Below, piece by piece: positions 14,310 to 23,960 of a stretch of 64,000 bases of DNA (position 1 is its first letter; every line of letters starts with the position of its first letter). The stretch covers positions 124,001 through 188,000 of the forward strand of contig NZ_AUAX01000019.1 of the NCBI RefSeq assembly GCF_000428945.1, read 5' to 3'. Source of the stretch: Hamadaea tsunoensis DSM 44101. GTDB taxonomy: Bacteria; Actinomycetota; Actinomycetes; Mycobacteriales; Micromonosporaceae. The notes beneath the pieces were generated by a model that was not told the DNA's origin, searched no databases, and saw only the letters and a list, made by a program, of their open reading frames with translations. A program made the position numbers and the translations under genes.

Positions 14310-17300
14310 ATGTCGCGGCTGTTCCGCACCGCTCTGCGCGCCTTCATGGCGTCCGTCCTCGTCACCCCCGTCGCGGTGGTGGTCGCCGGACCACCGGCGC
14401 ACGCCGACCCGCCCGCCTGGGAGACGGCGATCGACCAGACCCTCGCCGACACCGCCGGCTGGGCGGACGGCCTGGCCAAGGTCGGCCGGCTGGGCCAGTC
14501 GCTGCCACTGCTGGGGGTCAGCCCCGGCAGCCTCGTGGACGCCGATCACCTGATCAAGAAGGCGTCCGACGCGATCGCCGCGAACGGGCTCGCCAACGCC
14601 GACCGCGACCTGGGCGGCGGCGTACACCTGACGAGCGCGGTGTCGGACGTGGACGGTGATCACCTCCTCGACCTCACCCTGACCGCGAAGCGCGAATCCG
14701 ACCCCGTCGACTTCACGGCGGGCGGCATCACCGCCGCGGCCGCCGTCCGGGTCACCGGCTGGGCGACCCTCCGGCTCAAGGTCCGCGCGGGCGCGTCCGG
14801 CGCCTACCTCGTCCGGGACGCCGACGCGCCGCGACTCGACATCGACGCCGTGGCGCATCTGCGTACCGACCTCGACCAGGCCCATGCCTCCGTGGGCATC
14901 CTGGAGGTCGCCCTGCAGGCGGGCGCGTCGTTGTCGGCCTCCACACATCTCGTCGTACGCGTGAACGACCCCAACGGTGACGGCCGGCTGGCGTTCGGCC
15001 AGGGCGGCGAGCTGAGCGCGACCGGCTCCCTGGCGGGTCTCGTGCAGGCCGGGTTCGACAGCAACGGCGGCGGCAAGATCTCCGATACGGAGACGGAGAC
15101 CGGTCCCGGCAAGGTGTCGGCGTCGCTGCACCTCGGCGCGGCCGCCACGGGCGCTCCGCTCGGCCTGCCCCCGCTGGACGCGACGGTCAACGTCACCTGG
15201 CCCGACATCACCGCCGGTACGCCCACAGTGGACACTCCGGGCCTCGACGGCACGATCGCCAAGTTCCGCAACATGAGCCCGCTCGATCTCGGGGCGGGCC
15301 TGGCGCAGCTGGCGACCCTGCTCTCGGGCATCCAGGCCAGCAAGGGCGCGGGCAACCTCGACCTGCCGTTCCTCAAGGGCACCTTCGCCGACGCGGTGAC
15401 GATCAACGAGAAGATCACGGCGTTCCTGAAGGCGAACACCTACCCGAAGACCGACGACCCGAACTTCCAGCCGGGCGTCGACGATCCGGGCCGGGCCGGG
15501 CAGCCGAAGTTCACCTCGATCCAGCAGCTGCTGAAGCTGCTCGCGGACGCCGGGCTGCTGCAGAACACGCCGCTGACCTTCGCCGGTGACAAGCTCGCCT
15601 TCACGCTGACCCTCGCCAAGAGCGCCACCGCGAACGTCGCTCTCGACGCGGGCGCGGCGCAGGTCTCCGGCAAGGGCGCGACGTTCACCCCGAGCGGCTT
15701 CACGTTGCCCGCCAACCGGTTCCAGCCCGGCGCGCTCAAGGGCCAGCGGGTCGTCGCGGGCACCTCGGCCGGCCAGATCACCGACAACACCGCGAACTCG
15801 GTCACGCTGGACGCCGAGTGGATCGGCGGCCGGCCCGCGGACGACAGCACCTGGGTGATCTCCAGCTCCGACGCGCACATCGGCGCTGTGCAGCTGGGCA
15901 GCATGTTCACCGCGACGACGGGCGACGACAAGAAGGTCGGCCTCAAGATCGGCAACGCCCAGTCCAGCCTCGCCCAGGTGAAGCCGTCGTACGCGGCGAG
16001 CGTCACGCTCGTGCTCGACCTGCGGGACGGGATCACCGACCCGGTCGCCAACGCCGACCGGGTGCTGCTGCGTACCGACCCGGCGACGCCCCTGTTCACG
16101 GCGGACTTCCCGATCACGTCGCAGATCGACTTCTACGGCAAGATCGGCTTCCTCAAGGTACGCGTGAACGGCTCGCTCGCGGTCGGCCCGGTGACCGGCG
16201 CGGCGCACATGCTGTCGATCAAGTTCAAGACCGCCCAGGACATCAGCCTCGGACAGCTGTTCGCGCAGTTGCAGACGAATCCGGCCGGCCTGTTCGACAT
16301 CACGTCGTCGGTACGCACGACCGGCACCGCCAAGATCAGCGTACCGGGGGACACGGGGATCCTGGGCGAGGGCGTGTCGGCGTCGTTCAGCTGGACCGCC
16401 GGCAGCGACCCGGTCGTCACCAAGACCAACCTCAGCGGCCTGTTCTCGCTGGACTTCAACCCGGACGACCCCAACGCGCTGTTCGGCTCGGTCGTCGAGG
16501 CGCTGCGGCTGGTCAACAAGGCGCTCGCCACGACCAGCGGCGGCAGCGGCCTCATGGACCAGAAGATCCCGCTGCTCAACAAGTCCCCGCGCGAGCTGAT
16601 GGGCAGCGACGAGAGCGGTGTCGGCGCCTCCGTCACGTACGCGGCCGACAACTCCGACTTCGACCTCCACGACGCGGCGCGTACCGGGGATGCGGTCTTC
16701 GCCGACAAGCTGAAGGACCGCACGGTCGTGATCGGCAGCAAGGCGTACCGCGTGCTGGCGGTGATGGACGGGCAGACGCTGAAGATCGCCGGAGCCGGTT
16801 CGCCGGTGCCCGCGGCCGGTTCCGCGTACGCCTTCCGCCCCGAGCTGGCCGAGGCGGTCGACCGCCTGCTGGCCAACCCGCCGGAGACCCTGCAGGACGC
16901 GCTGGACCTGGTGAACAACGCGATCGGTGCGGGCAGCGGCCTGTCGTTCGCGCTCGACCAGCGTGAGGGCGGCCCCTACCTGCGGATGGACCTGGCCTGG
17001 AAGCGGAACTTCCACACGGGCGCGCCGCTGAACTTCGCGTGGTCCGGCGCGGGCGACCTGGTGAGCCTCGACTCGTCGGGCGTCGTGGCGCTGGACGTGA
17101 CCGGTGACGCGCACCTCGGCCTGCTGCTGCCGCTGGCGCTGAACGCCGGCCCGCTGCTCGACCACGAGTCGTCGGCGAGCGTGACGGTGTCGGCCGGCGC
17201 GAGCCAGGTCGTGCTGGCCGCCCGGGTCGGGCCGCTGGCGCTGAGCCTGGGCAAGGACGGCGACTTCGCCGCGGTCCAGGGCAACCTGAAGTTCGGGCTG

Positions 17301-20300
17301 GGTACCACCGACGAGGACGACAAGCCGGTCCTCGACGGCCTGCTGGGCCTGACGCCGGAACTCACCACCGACGGGACGGACTGCGGCGGCGGGGTCGGCG
17401 GGGCGAGCGTACCGCTGTGCGCCCGGGCACCGGTGTTCCTCAACGACTGCGACCCGCCCGCGGGCACCAACGTGCTGTCGTTCCAGATCGACACCGACTT
17501 CCACACCACGTCGAGCCTGCCCGACCTCGGGCCCTGTCTGCAGAGCCTGGCGATCAAGCTGACCGACTTCAACGTCGGCATCGACGGATACCTGTCTAAA
17601 TTGGAGGAAGCGCTCCGGCTGGCGAGCTTCGACGGCAAGCTGCCGCTCGTCGGCGACGACCTCCAGCAGGGCCAGCACTTCATCCACCAGCTGCGCGACG
17701 ACATCAAGGCCGCCATCGGCCCGGTCCTCGCCAACGCCCCGGCCAACAGCGACGGCCTGACGACCGCGCTGCACGAGGCGCTGAAGAACATCGACCCCGG
17801 TCTGACCGTCTCGGTCGCCTGCGCCACCGGTGTCACCTCGCCGTGCGCGCTGACCGACGTGCAGTCCGTGCGCATCCAGCTCACCAAGGGCGAGGGCGAT
17901 CCGTCCGCGGCCGCCGGCTGCACGACCGACTGCCTCGCCACCAACGTGCCGCTGAACCTCGGCATCCCGGGCCTGTCGCTCAAGGCGGCGAAGGGCGCGC
18001 CGAACGGCGTGTCGGTGAAGCTCGGCTGGAAGCTGCACCTCGACATGGTGCTCGACCGGTCCGAGGGCTTCTACATCGCGACGCACGGGGCCGACAACCT
18101 TGCCCCCGAACTGCAGATCGGCGCCTCGTTCGACGCGGCCGACCTGGACGCGCAGCTGGCGTTCATCAACGTCAACGCGCACAAGAACACCAGCGCGCCG
18201 CTCGCGCGGGCGTACTTCGGGATCGACCTGAAGGGCGCGCCGGACGAGGAGAGCTGCTTCAACGGCACCGACGCGGCGCACTGCACGGCCGACGAGGACG
18301 CCCGGCTCACCCTCGCCGAGTTCGGCGACCTGGGCTCGCTCGTCAAGACCGACGTCGAGGCCAGCGTCAACATCGACTGGGCGCTGACCGCCAAGATCGA
18401 CCCCACCTCCGACATCGGCTCCGCGCTGCCCGGCGTGAGCGCCACGTTCCGGCTCAGCTGGGGCGTTTCCAACACCACGGGTACGCTGCAGGCCGGCGAC
18501 CTGCACATCGAGTTCACCGACATCGCGCTGGACGTCGGCTCGTTCTTCTCGAAGATCCTCAAGCCGGTGCTCGACAAGCTGAAGGCCGTCACCGGTCCGC
18601 TGCAGCCGGTCATCGACACCCTGTACGCGCCGATCCCCGTCCTGTCCGACCTCTCGCACGCGACCGGCGGACCCGACATCACGCTGGTGTGGCTGGCGAA
18701 ACAGTTCAGCACGCTGACCGGCGGCCCGAACCTCCAGTTCGTGGACACCATCCGCGCGGTGATCGACTTCATCAACCACATGCCGTCCTGCGGCTCGGGC
18801 GACTGCAAGATCCCGATCGGCCAGTTCTTCGTCAACCCGGCGAAGGCGCTCGACACCCTGGCGTCCCCGGCGTCGGCGGCGAGCCTGATCGACAACCCGC
18901 AGCCGAAGACCGCCGACGAGGTCAAGAACGCGATCGACGGCAAGACGACCGGCCGGAAGCTGTTCGGTACCGGCCTGGCCGCGAACAACGCCTCGAAGAT
19001 CGGCTTCTCGTTCCCGGTCTTCGACAACCCCGGCTCGCTGTTCGGCCTGCTCATGGGCCAGGACGTGGAGCTGATCGGGTTCGACAGCGGTCCGCTGGAG
19101 CTCGGGTTCAGCTGGCGGCAGTCGTTCGGCCCGGTGTACGCGCCGCCGCCGGTCCTGATCACGCTGTCGGGCAGTGCCTCGGTGACCGCCCGGTTCATCG
19201 CCGGCCTGGACACCAAGGGCATCCGCTCGGCGGTCGAGGCGATCCAGAACGGCGGCCCGGTACGCGCGATCGACATCCTCGACGGCCTCTACTTCAAGAC
19301 GGCCGACGCGAGCGGCAAGGCGGTCCCCGTCGTGACGCTGCGCGGCGAGATCGCGGCCGGCGCCGAGGTGAGCGTACTGATCGTGAAGGCGGGCATCGAA
19401 GGCGGAATCCGGCTCACCGTCGGGTTCAGCTGGAACGACCCGAACAACGACGGCAAGTTCCGGCTCAGCGAGTTCCTCCAGGCGCTGCTGACCAACCCGA
19501 TCTGCCTGTTCACCACCAGCGGCCAGCTGTCGGTGTTCCTGCGGGTCTACATCACGATCGACCTGTTCCTGTTCTCCAAGACGTGGAGCTTCACCCTGGT
19601 CAACGCGACCCTGCTGGACTTCCGCGCCCAACCGGACTGCTCGCCACCGCCACCGCAGCTCGGCGGCACCGTCGGTGACACGCTGGTCGTCTTCGCCGGC
19701 AAGTTCGGCGGGCAGTCCCAGCGTGGCGACAAGGTCTGGGACAACACGAAGGACACCTACAACGGCGACGTCATCAAGGTGTACGCGTTGCACTACGCGG
19801 ACTCCGGCCAGGACGGCGCGACCAACGGCTTCGACGGCTTCGCGGTCGAGGCGCTGGGCCGCAAGCAGGAGTTCCTCGACCCGAACCTGACCCGGGTGGT
19901 CGTCGACGGCCGCGACTACCACCTCGACGACGCGAGCAAGACGGCGATGTCGGTCGTGTTCCTCGGCGACGGCGACCCGGCCGGCGACGGCACCGCCACC
20001 TCGCCGTTCGACAAGACGGCCGTGGTGATGGGCTCCGACGGGGCCGACAACATCAAGACCGGCACCGGACCGTCCTTCGTGGACGGCGGCAAGGGCGACG
20101 ACACGATCGTGACCGGCGAGGCGGCCGGCGTCACCTCCTGGGTGACCGGCGGCGAGGGCAACGACTCGATCACCACCGGCGCCGGCGACGACGTGGTGGC
20201 CGGCGACACCGGGCTCGGCACGGCCCAGAAGGACCTGACGGTCCACGGCGAGAAGGGCGACAAGAGCCTCAGCGGCGTCATCGACTGGACGCAGCTGCAC

Positions 20301-23300
20301 GCGCCCGGCGACGACGCGACCGCGGGCACGGGTGCCGACACGCTGACCGTCGGACACGGCGCGAACAAGGTCTACGGCAACGGCGGTGACGACGTGATCG
20401 CCGCGCTGGTGGACGAGCGTACGCCGAACGGCGCGAACATCATGGTCGGCGGGGCCGGCGCGGACACCCTCAACGGCGGCAACGGCGACGACAGGATCTA
20501 CACCTACGACCAGAACCCGCCCGCCGATCCGGACCAGTCCGGGAGCGGTGACGAGAATCTGGTCAACAACGTCAACACCGGTGGCGGCCAGGACAAGGTC
20601 TACGGCGCGGCCGGGACCGACCTCGTGGTGTCGCACTCGGCCAACGGGCAGACCGGCGAGATCTACGGCTTCGGCGGGGACGACGTCCTGTCCGGCGGCT
20701 ACGGCACCGACAAGATCTTCGGCGGCCCCGGCGACGACTACGTGCTCGCCGAACCCTCGGCCGTCGGCCCGGCCGGCGCCTCGGACGGGTACGGCGCGGC
20801 GCGTACGGTGGTGCACCAGGATCTGCCGCCGCGCGTCGAATCCGAGCCGAAGCTCCTCGTCGGCGGGGCCGGGCACGACCACATCATCGGCGGCGACGGC
20901 GGAGCGACGGTCTTCGGCGACGCGTACCTGGTGAACGAGGCCTGTGTGGACGGTGCCTCGGCGACCGCCCAGCCGGCCGCGGCCGACCAGGGAGCCTCGG
21001 ACCTCATCCTCGGCGGCTCCGGCGTGGAGAAGGTCTCGGCGGGCGGTGGTGACGACCGCTCCGATCTGGGCGGCGGCAACGACATCGCCTGCGGCCAGCG
21101 CGGCGACGACACGCTCAACCTGGGCGACGGCGACGACAAGGCGTGGGGCGGCCTCGGCAAGGACCAGCTGCTCGGCGACTCCGGAACCGACACGCTCTAC
21201 GGCAACGAGGGCGACGACGGCCTCTACGGCGGCACCGGGATCGACACCATCGAGGGCGACGACGGCAGCGACTACGCCTTCGGCGGCGACGACGCCGACA
21301 CCATCTACGGCGGTACGCGTACCGCCGGGGCGGCCGACTCGACGGACTACCTGTTCGGCGAGGCCGGCAACGACTGGATCGTCGGCGACAACGGGGACAC
21401 GACGCCGTATCCGCTCGACCTGTCCGGGGCGACCCCGGCGGCCGGCGCGGGCGACGTGATCTCCGGCGGCTCCGGTGACGACCACGCGTACGGCGGGCTC
21501 GGCGACGACTCCGTCAAGGGCGACGAGGGCAACGACTACCTCGAAGGCAACAACGGTACGGACGTCGTGCACGGTGACGACGGCGACGACCAGCTCATCG
21601 GCGGTTCCTCGGAGTCGCTGAGCGGCACGGGGCGGCCGGACGCCACCGACTACCTGTACGGCGACGCCGGCAACGATCTGATCGCGGGTGACAACGCCCG
21701 GTTCACCACGGACGGCGTGACCCGGCTCGTGCAGGGGCGCGGCGTACCGCAGGTGCGGATCGAACTGCTCGATCTCGGGGCGGCACCGGCGGCCGGGACC
21801 AGCGCGGCCGACTACATCTCCGGCGACGCCGGTGACGACGTGCTGCTCGGCCAGGGCGGGCCGGACCGCGTACGCGGCGGGGCGGACAAGGACTACGCCG
21901 AGGGCGGCCCGGGCAGCGACTGGGTCGAGGGCGACACCGGCGACGACGACGTGGTGGGCGGTTCGTCCACTCCGGACGGTGTCGTGACCGTGCCGCCGGC
22001 CGGCCGGCCTGACACGGCCGACGCGCTCTTCGGCGGCCCCGGCAGCGACATCCTGCTCGGCGACAACGGTGCGATCCTGCGCCCGCTCGCCGGGGACACG
22101 CCCGCCGCGGTCACCAACCGGCTCGCGGCCGACGGGACGGCCTTCCCGCCGCGTGTCGTCACCTTCCTCGACCGGGGTACGCCGGACGCCGCCAAGTTCG
22201 GCGACGACCGGATCAGCGGCGGCGACGGGGTCGACCTCGCGTACGGGCAGGACGGGTCGGACGCGATCACGGGTGACGGCGGCGCAGACTACCTGGAAGG
22301 CAACGGCGGCAACGACATCCTGCGCGGTGACCTGCCGCTCGGCGCGGCCGGGCACGCCGCCGTGACCCCGATCGCGGCCCAGCCGTGGCCGGGTGCCGCG
22401 GGCACGGCCGCCGACCTGGTCGGCCCCGGTACGCCGGACGGCCAGGACGACCTCATCGGCGGCAGTTCGGCCCAGGGCTTCCGGGACGGCGCCGATGTGA
22501 TCGAGGGCGACGGCGGTGACGACGTGCTGCTCGGCGACGACGGCTCGCTCGTCCGCACGGTCGTGAACGGGAAGGAGAAGGTCTACTCCGAGCGCTACCC
22601 GACCGGGGCCGACCTGACCAACGCCACGGTGGCGCGTACGCACGACCCGGCGCTGCCCGGCCCGTCGACCCGGTTCTGCTCGGCGACCAGCCTGTTCACC
22701 TGCGAGCCGGCGGGCTCGTTCGGCAACGACACGCTCTACGGCGACGGTGGCAACGACGGTGTCTGGGGCCAGGACGGTGACGACACCGTCTACGGCAACG
22801 ACGGGAACGACGACCTGTTCGGCGAGCTCGGCGCGGACACGATCTACGGCGGGGCCGGCGAGGACGCGATCGTCGGTGACCGCGGCGGCGTCGTGAACCA
22901 GTACGTCAACGCCGACGACAACGCCGCGCTCGGGTTCTCGATGGACCTGAACCAGGTGCCGAAGGAGCACTACACCGGGTTCGCCGTCGGCACCTACGAC
23001 CGGCGGGTGGACCTGCTCCACGACACCGACGGCGACCAGTGGATCGGCGGGCCGGCCAGCCCGGCGATGCCGCACGACGGGTACACCACCGGCGACAGCG
23101 ACCTGATCCGGGGCGGGTCCGGCAACGACAACATCCACGCGGGCTGGGGCAACGACATCGCCAACGGTGACAGCGGCGGTGACCAGATCTTCGGGGCGCA
23201 GGGCTCGGACGTGCTGTGGGGCGGCAAGGGCTGCGACCCGGTCCTCGACGCGGCCAACCCGGACTGCCTGAAGAACGGGGTGTTCGACCCGACCGCCCGG

Positions 23301-23894
23301 GGCAGCCTCGACCAGTTCGTCGACCACACGTTCGGCGGCTCCGGCGAGTCGAACGACGAGGGCTTCGGCTCGGATCTGCTCGACATGAAGCCGCGCGGGG
23401 TCTACCCCGACTGCGTCGCCGGCCGCTGGCCGGTGACCACCGGGAGCGTCACCAAGGACCCGTGCATCTGGTACCAGATGACCGACATGGACAACGCCAC
23501 CGACACGGACAACCAGACGCACCAGGGCACCGACTGGATCTACGGCGGCTGGGACCGGGACGCGATGCAGGCCGACGTGGCGGCGAACGGGCCGAACAAC
23601 GGCGACCGGCTCATGGACTGGAACGGCGCGTACAACCTCTACACCCACTGCAACGCGGCGTACGGCGGCTACAACGACATCCGCCAGCACAGCCCCGCGA
23701 TGCAGGACTTCCTCACCCATGTGGCCTGGGCCAGCGGGGCGGGGCAGACCGCGGCCGACGTGAACACGCCGGGCACCTCGGCCTTCCTCGAACTCGCCTA
23801 CACCTACACCAGCGACAACAACGATCACGGGGCGGGGAGGGCGTACCCGGGCACGCCGGGGCACTTCGACGACCCGGTCGCCTGCACCGATTAA
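14310..23894 (+). CDS. Giant secreted RTX (hemolysin-type calcium-binding repeat) protein
   Basis: 3194 residues. A Sec signal peptide (residues 1-32, basic start, hydrophobic core, AHA cleavage before D33) is followed by about 1870 residues of repetitive, beta-rich sequence that I do not recognise. Residues about 1907-2970 hold dozens of nonapeptide repeats of the GGxGxDxux type (GGKGDDTIV, GGEGNDSIT, GGDDADTIYGG), which in this family bind Ca2+ as a beta-roll outside the cell. A Cys-containing C-terminal region of about 220 residues ends the protein. Family knowledge covers only the RTX part; the role (adhesion, matrix, enzyme carrier) is open. It is Sec-type rather than type I secreted, and no T1SS genes are nearby. 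The ATG is preceded by GGTGGG. The GC-rich repeats also leave a very long antisense frame, which is a shadow. Confidence 0.9.
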   Translation: MSRLFRTALRAFMASVLVTPVAVVVAGPPAHADPPAWETAIDQTLADTAGWADGLAKVGRLGQSLPLLGVSPGSLVDADHLIKKASDAIAANGLANADRDLGGGVHLTSAVSDVDGDHLLDLTLTAKRESDPVDFTAGGITAAAAVRVTGWATLRLKVRAGASGAYLVRDADAPRLDIDAVAHLRTDLDQAHASVGILEVALQAGASLSASTHLVVRVNDPNGDGRLAFGQGGELSATGSLAGLVQAGFDSNGGGKISDTETETGPGKVSASLHLGAAATGAPLGLPPLDATVNVTWPDITAGTPTVDTPGLDGTIAKFRNMSPLDLGAGLAQLATLLSGIQASKGAGNLDLPFLKGTFADAVTINEKITAFLKANTYPKTDDPNFQPGVDDPGRAGQPKFTSIQQLLKLLADAGLLQNTPLTFAGDKLAFTLTLAKSATANVALDAGAAQVSGKGATFTPSGFTLPANRFQPGALKGQRVVAGTSAGQITDNTANSVTLDAEWIGGRPADDSTWVISSSDAHIGAVQLGSMFTATTGDDKKVGLKIGNAQSSLAQVKPSYAASVTLVLDLRDGITDPVANADRVLLRTDPATPLFTADFPITSQIDFYGKIGFLKVRVNGSLAVGPVTGAAHMLSIKFKTAQDISLGQLFAQLQTNPAGLFDITSSVRTTGTAKISVPGDTGILGEGVSASFSWTAGSDPVVTKTNLSGLFSLDFNPDDPNALFGSVVEALRLVNKALATTSGGSGLMDQKIPLLNKSPRELMGSDESGVGASVTYAADNSDFDLHDAARTGDAVFADKLKDRTVVIGSKAYRVLAVMDGQTLKIAGAGSPVPAAGSAYAFRPELAEAVDRLLANPPETLQDALDLVNNAIGAGSGLSFALDQREGGPYLRMDLAWKRNFHTGAPLNFAWSGAGDLVSLDSSGVVALDVTGDAHLGLLLPLALNAGPLLDHESSASVTVSAGASQVVLAARVGPLALSLGKDGDFAAVQGNLKFGLGTTDEDDKPVLDGLLGLTPELTTDGTDCGGGVGGASVPLCARAPVFLNDCDPPAGTNVLSFQIDTDFHTTSSLPDLGPCLQSLAIKLTDFNVGIDGYLSKLEEALRLASFDGKLPLVGDDLQQGQHFIHQLRDDIKAAIGPVLANAPANSDGLTTALHEALKNIDPGLTVSVACATGVTSPCALTDVQSVRIQLTKGEGDPSAAAGCTTDCLATNVPLNLGIPGLSLKAAKGAPNGVSVKLGWKLHLDMVLDRSEGFYIATHGADNLAPELQIGASFDAADLDAQLAFINVNAHKNTSAPLARAYFGIDLKGAPDEESCFNGTDAAHCTADEDARLTLAEFGDLGSLVKTDVEASVNIDWALTAKIDPTSDIGSALPGVSATFRLSWGVSNTTGTLQAGDLHIEFTDIALDVGSFFSKILKPVLDKLKAVTGPLQPVIDTLYAPIPVLSDLSHATGGPDITLVWLAKQFSTLTGGPNLQFVDTIRAVIDFINHMPSCGSGDCKIPIGQFFVNPAKALDTLASPASAASLIDNPQPKTADEVKNAIDGKTTGRKLFGTGLAANNASKIGFSFPVFDNPGSLFGLLMGQDVELIGFDSGPLELGFSWRQSFGPVYAPPPVLITLSGSASVTARFIAGLDTKGIRSAVEAIQNGGPVRAIDILDGLYFKTADASGKAVPVVTLRGEIAAGAEVSVLIVKAGIEGGIRLTVGFSWNDPNNDGKFRLSEFLQALLTNPICLFTTSGQLSVFLRVYITIDLFLFSKTWSFTLVNATLLDFRAQPDCSPPPPQLGGTVGDTLVVFAGKFGGQSQRGDKVWDNTKDTYNGDVIKVYALHYADSGQDGATNGFDGFAVEALGRKQEFLDPNLTRVVVDGRDYHLDDASKTAMSVVFLGDGDPAGDGTATSPFDKTAVVMGSDGADNIKTGTGPSFVDGGKGDDTIVTGEAAGVTSWVTGGEGNDSITTGAGDDVVAGDTGLGTAQKDLTVHGEKGDKSLSGVIDWTQLHAPGDDATAGTGADTLTVGHGANKVYGNGGDDVIAALVDERTPNGANIMVGGAGADTLNGGNGDDRIYTYDQNPPADPDQSGSGDENLVNNVNTGGGQDKVYGAAGTDLVVSHSANGQTGEIYGFGGDDVLSGGYGTDKIFGGPGDDYVLAEPSAVGPAGASDGYGAARTVVHQDLPPRVESEPKLLVGGAGHDHIIGGDGGATVFGDAYLVNEACVDGASATAQPAAADQGASDLILGGSGVEKVSAGGGDDRSDLGGGNDIACGQRGDDTLNLGDGDDKAWGGLGKDQLLGDSGTDTLYGNEGDDGLYGGTGIDTIEGDDGSDYAFGGDDADTIYGGTRTAGAADSTDYLFGEAGNDWIVGDNGDTTPYPLDLSGATPAAGAGDVISGGSGDDHAYGGLGDDSVKGDEGNDYLEGNNGTDVVHGDDGDDQLIGGSSESLSGTGRPDATDYLYGDAGNDLIAGDNARFTTDGVTRLVQGRGVPQVRIELLDLGAAPAAGTSAADYISGDAGDDVLLGQGGPDRVRGGADKDYAEGGPGSDWVEGDTGDDDVVGGSSTPDGVVTVPPAGRPDTADALFGGPGSDILLGDNGAILRPLAGDTPAAVTNRLAADGTAFPPRVVTFLDRGTPDAAKFGDDRISGGDGVDLAYGQDGSDAITGDGGADYLEGNGGNDILRGDLPLGAAGHAAVTPIAAQPWPGAAGTAADLVGPGTPDGQDDLIGGSSAQGFRDGADVIEGDGGDDVLLGDDGSLVRTVVNGKEKVYSERYPTGADLTNATVARTHDPALPGPSTRFCSATSLFTCEPAGSFGNDTLYGDGGNDGVWGQDGDDTVYGNDGNDDLFGELGADTIYGGAGEDAIVGDRGGVVNQYVNADDNAALGFSMDLNQVPKEHYTGFAVGTYDRRVDLLHDTDGDQWIGGPASPAMPHDGYTTGDSDLIRGGSGNDNIHAGWGNDIANGDSGGDQIFGAQGSDVLWGGKGCDPVLDAANPDCLKNGVFDPTARGSLDQFVDHTFGGSGESNDEGFGSDLLDMKPRGVYPDCVAGRWPVTTGSVTKDPCIWYQMTDMDNATDTDNQTHQGTDWIYGGWDRDAMQADVAANGPNNGDRLMDWNGAYNLYTHCNAAYGGYNDIRQHSPAMQDFLTHVAWASGAGQTAADVNTPGTSAFLELAYTYTSDNNDHGAGRAYPGTPGHFDDPVACTD

Positions 23895-23911
23895 AGAAGA
23901 GTTGAGTTCGT

Positions 23912-23940
23912 GGCCGGCGGGGCGGTTCGCCCCGCCGGCC
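23912..23940. terminator. Perfect 13-bp stem hairpin between RTX and carboxypeptidase genes
   Basis: GGCCGGCGGGGCG pairs with its exact complement across a 3-base loop, 17 bases after the RTX stop codon. There is no T-tract, which is common for actinobacterial terminators. It probably ends or attenuates the 9.6-kb transcript before the peptidase gene. Confidence 0.7.
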
Positions 23941-23960
23941 CATCCGTATCGGAGGACGTC

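Noticed and set aside
14214-23864. A 3216-codon open frame on the strand opposite the RTX gene
   Set aside because: It is the shadow of a GC-rich repetitive gene: composition is dominated by Arg/Val/Gly/Ala with no domain, while the plus frame has signal peptide and RTX repeats.
14310-23894. Type I secreted RTX toxin
   Set aside because: A Sec signal peptide is present and no HlyB/HlyD-type genes are in the window; no hydrophobic pore domain was seen.
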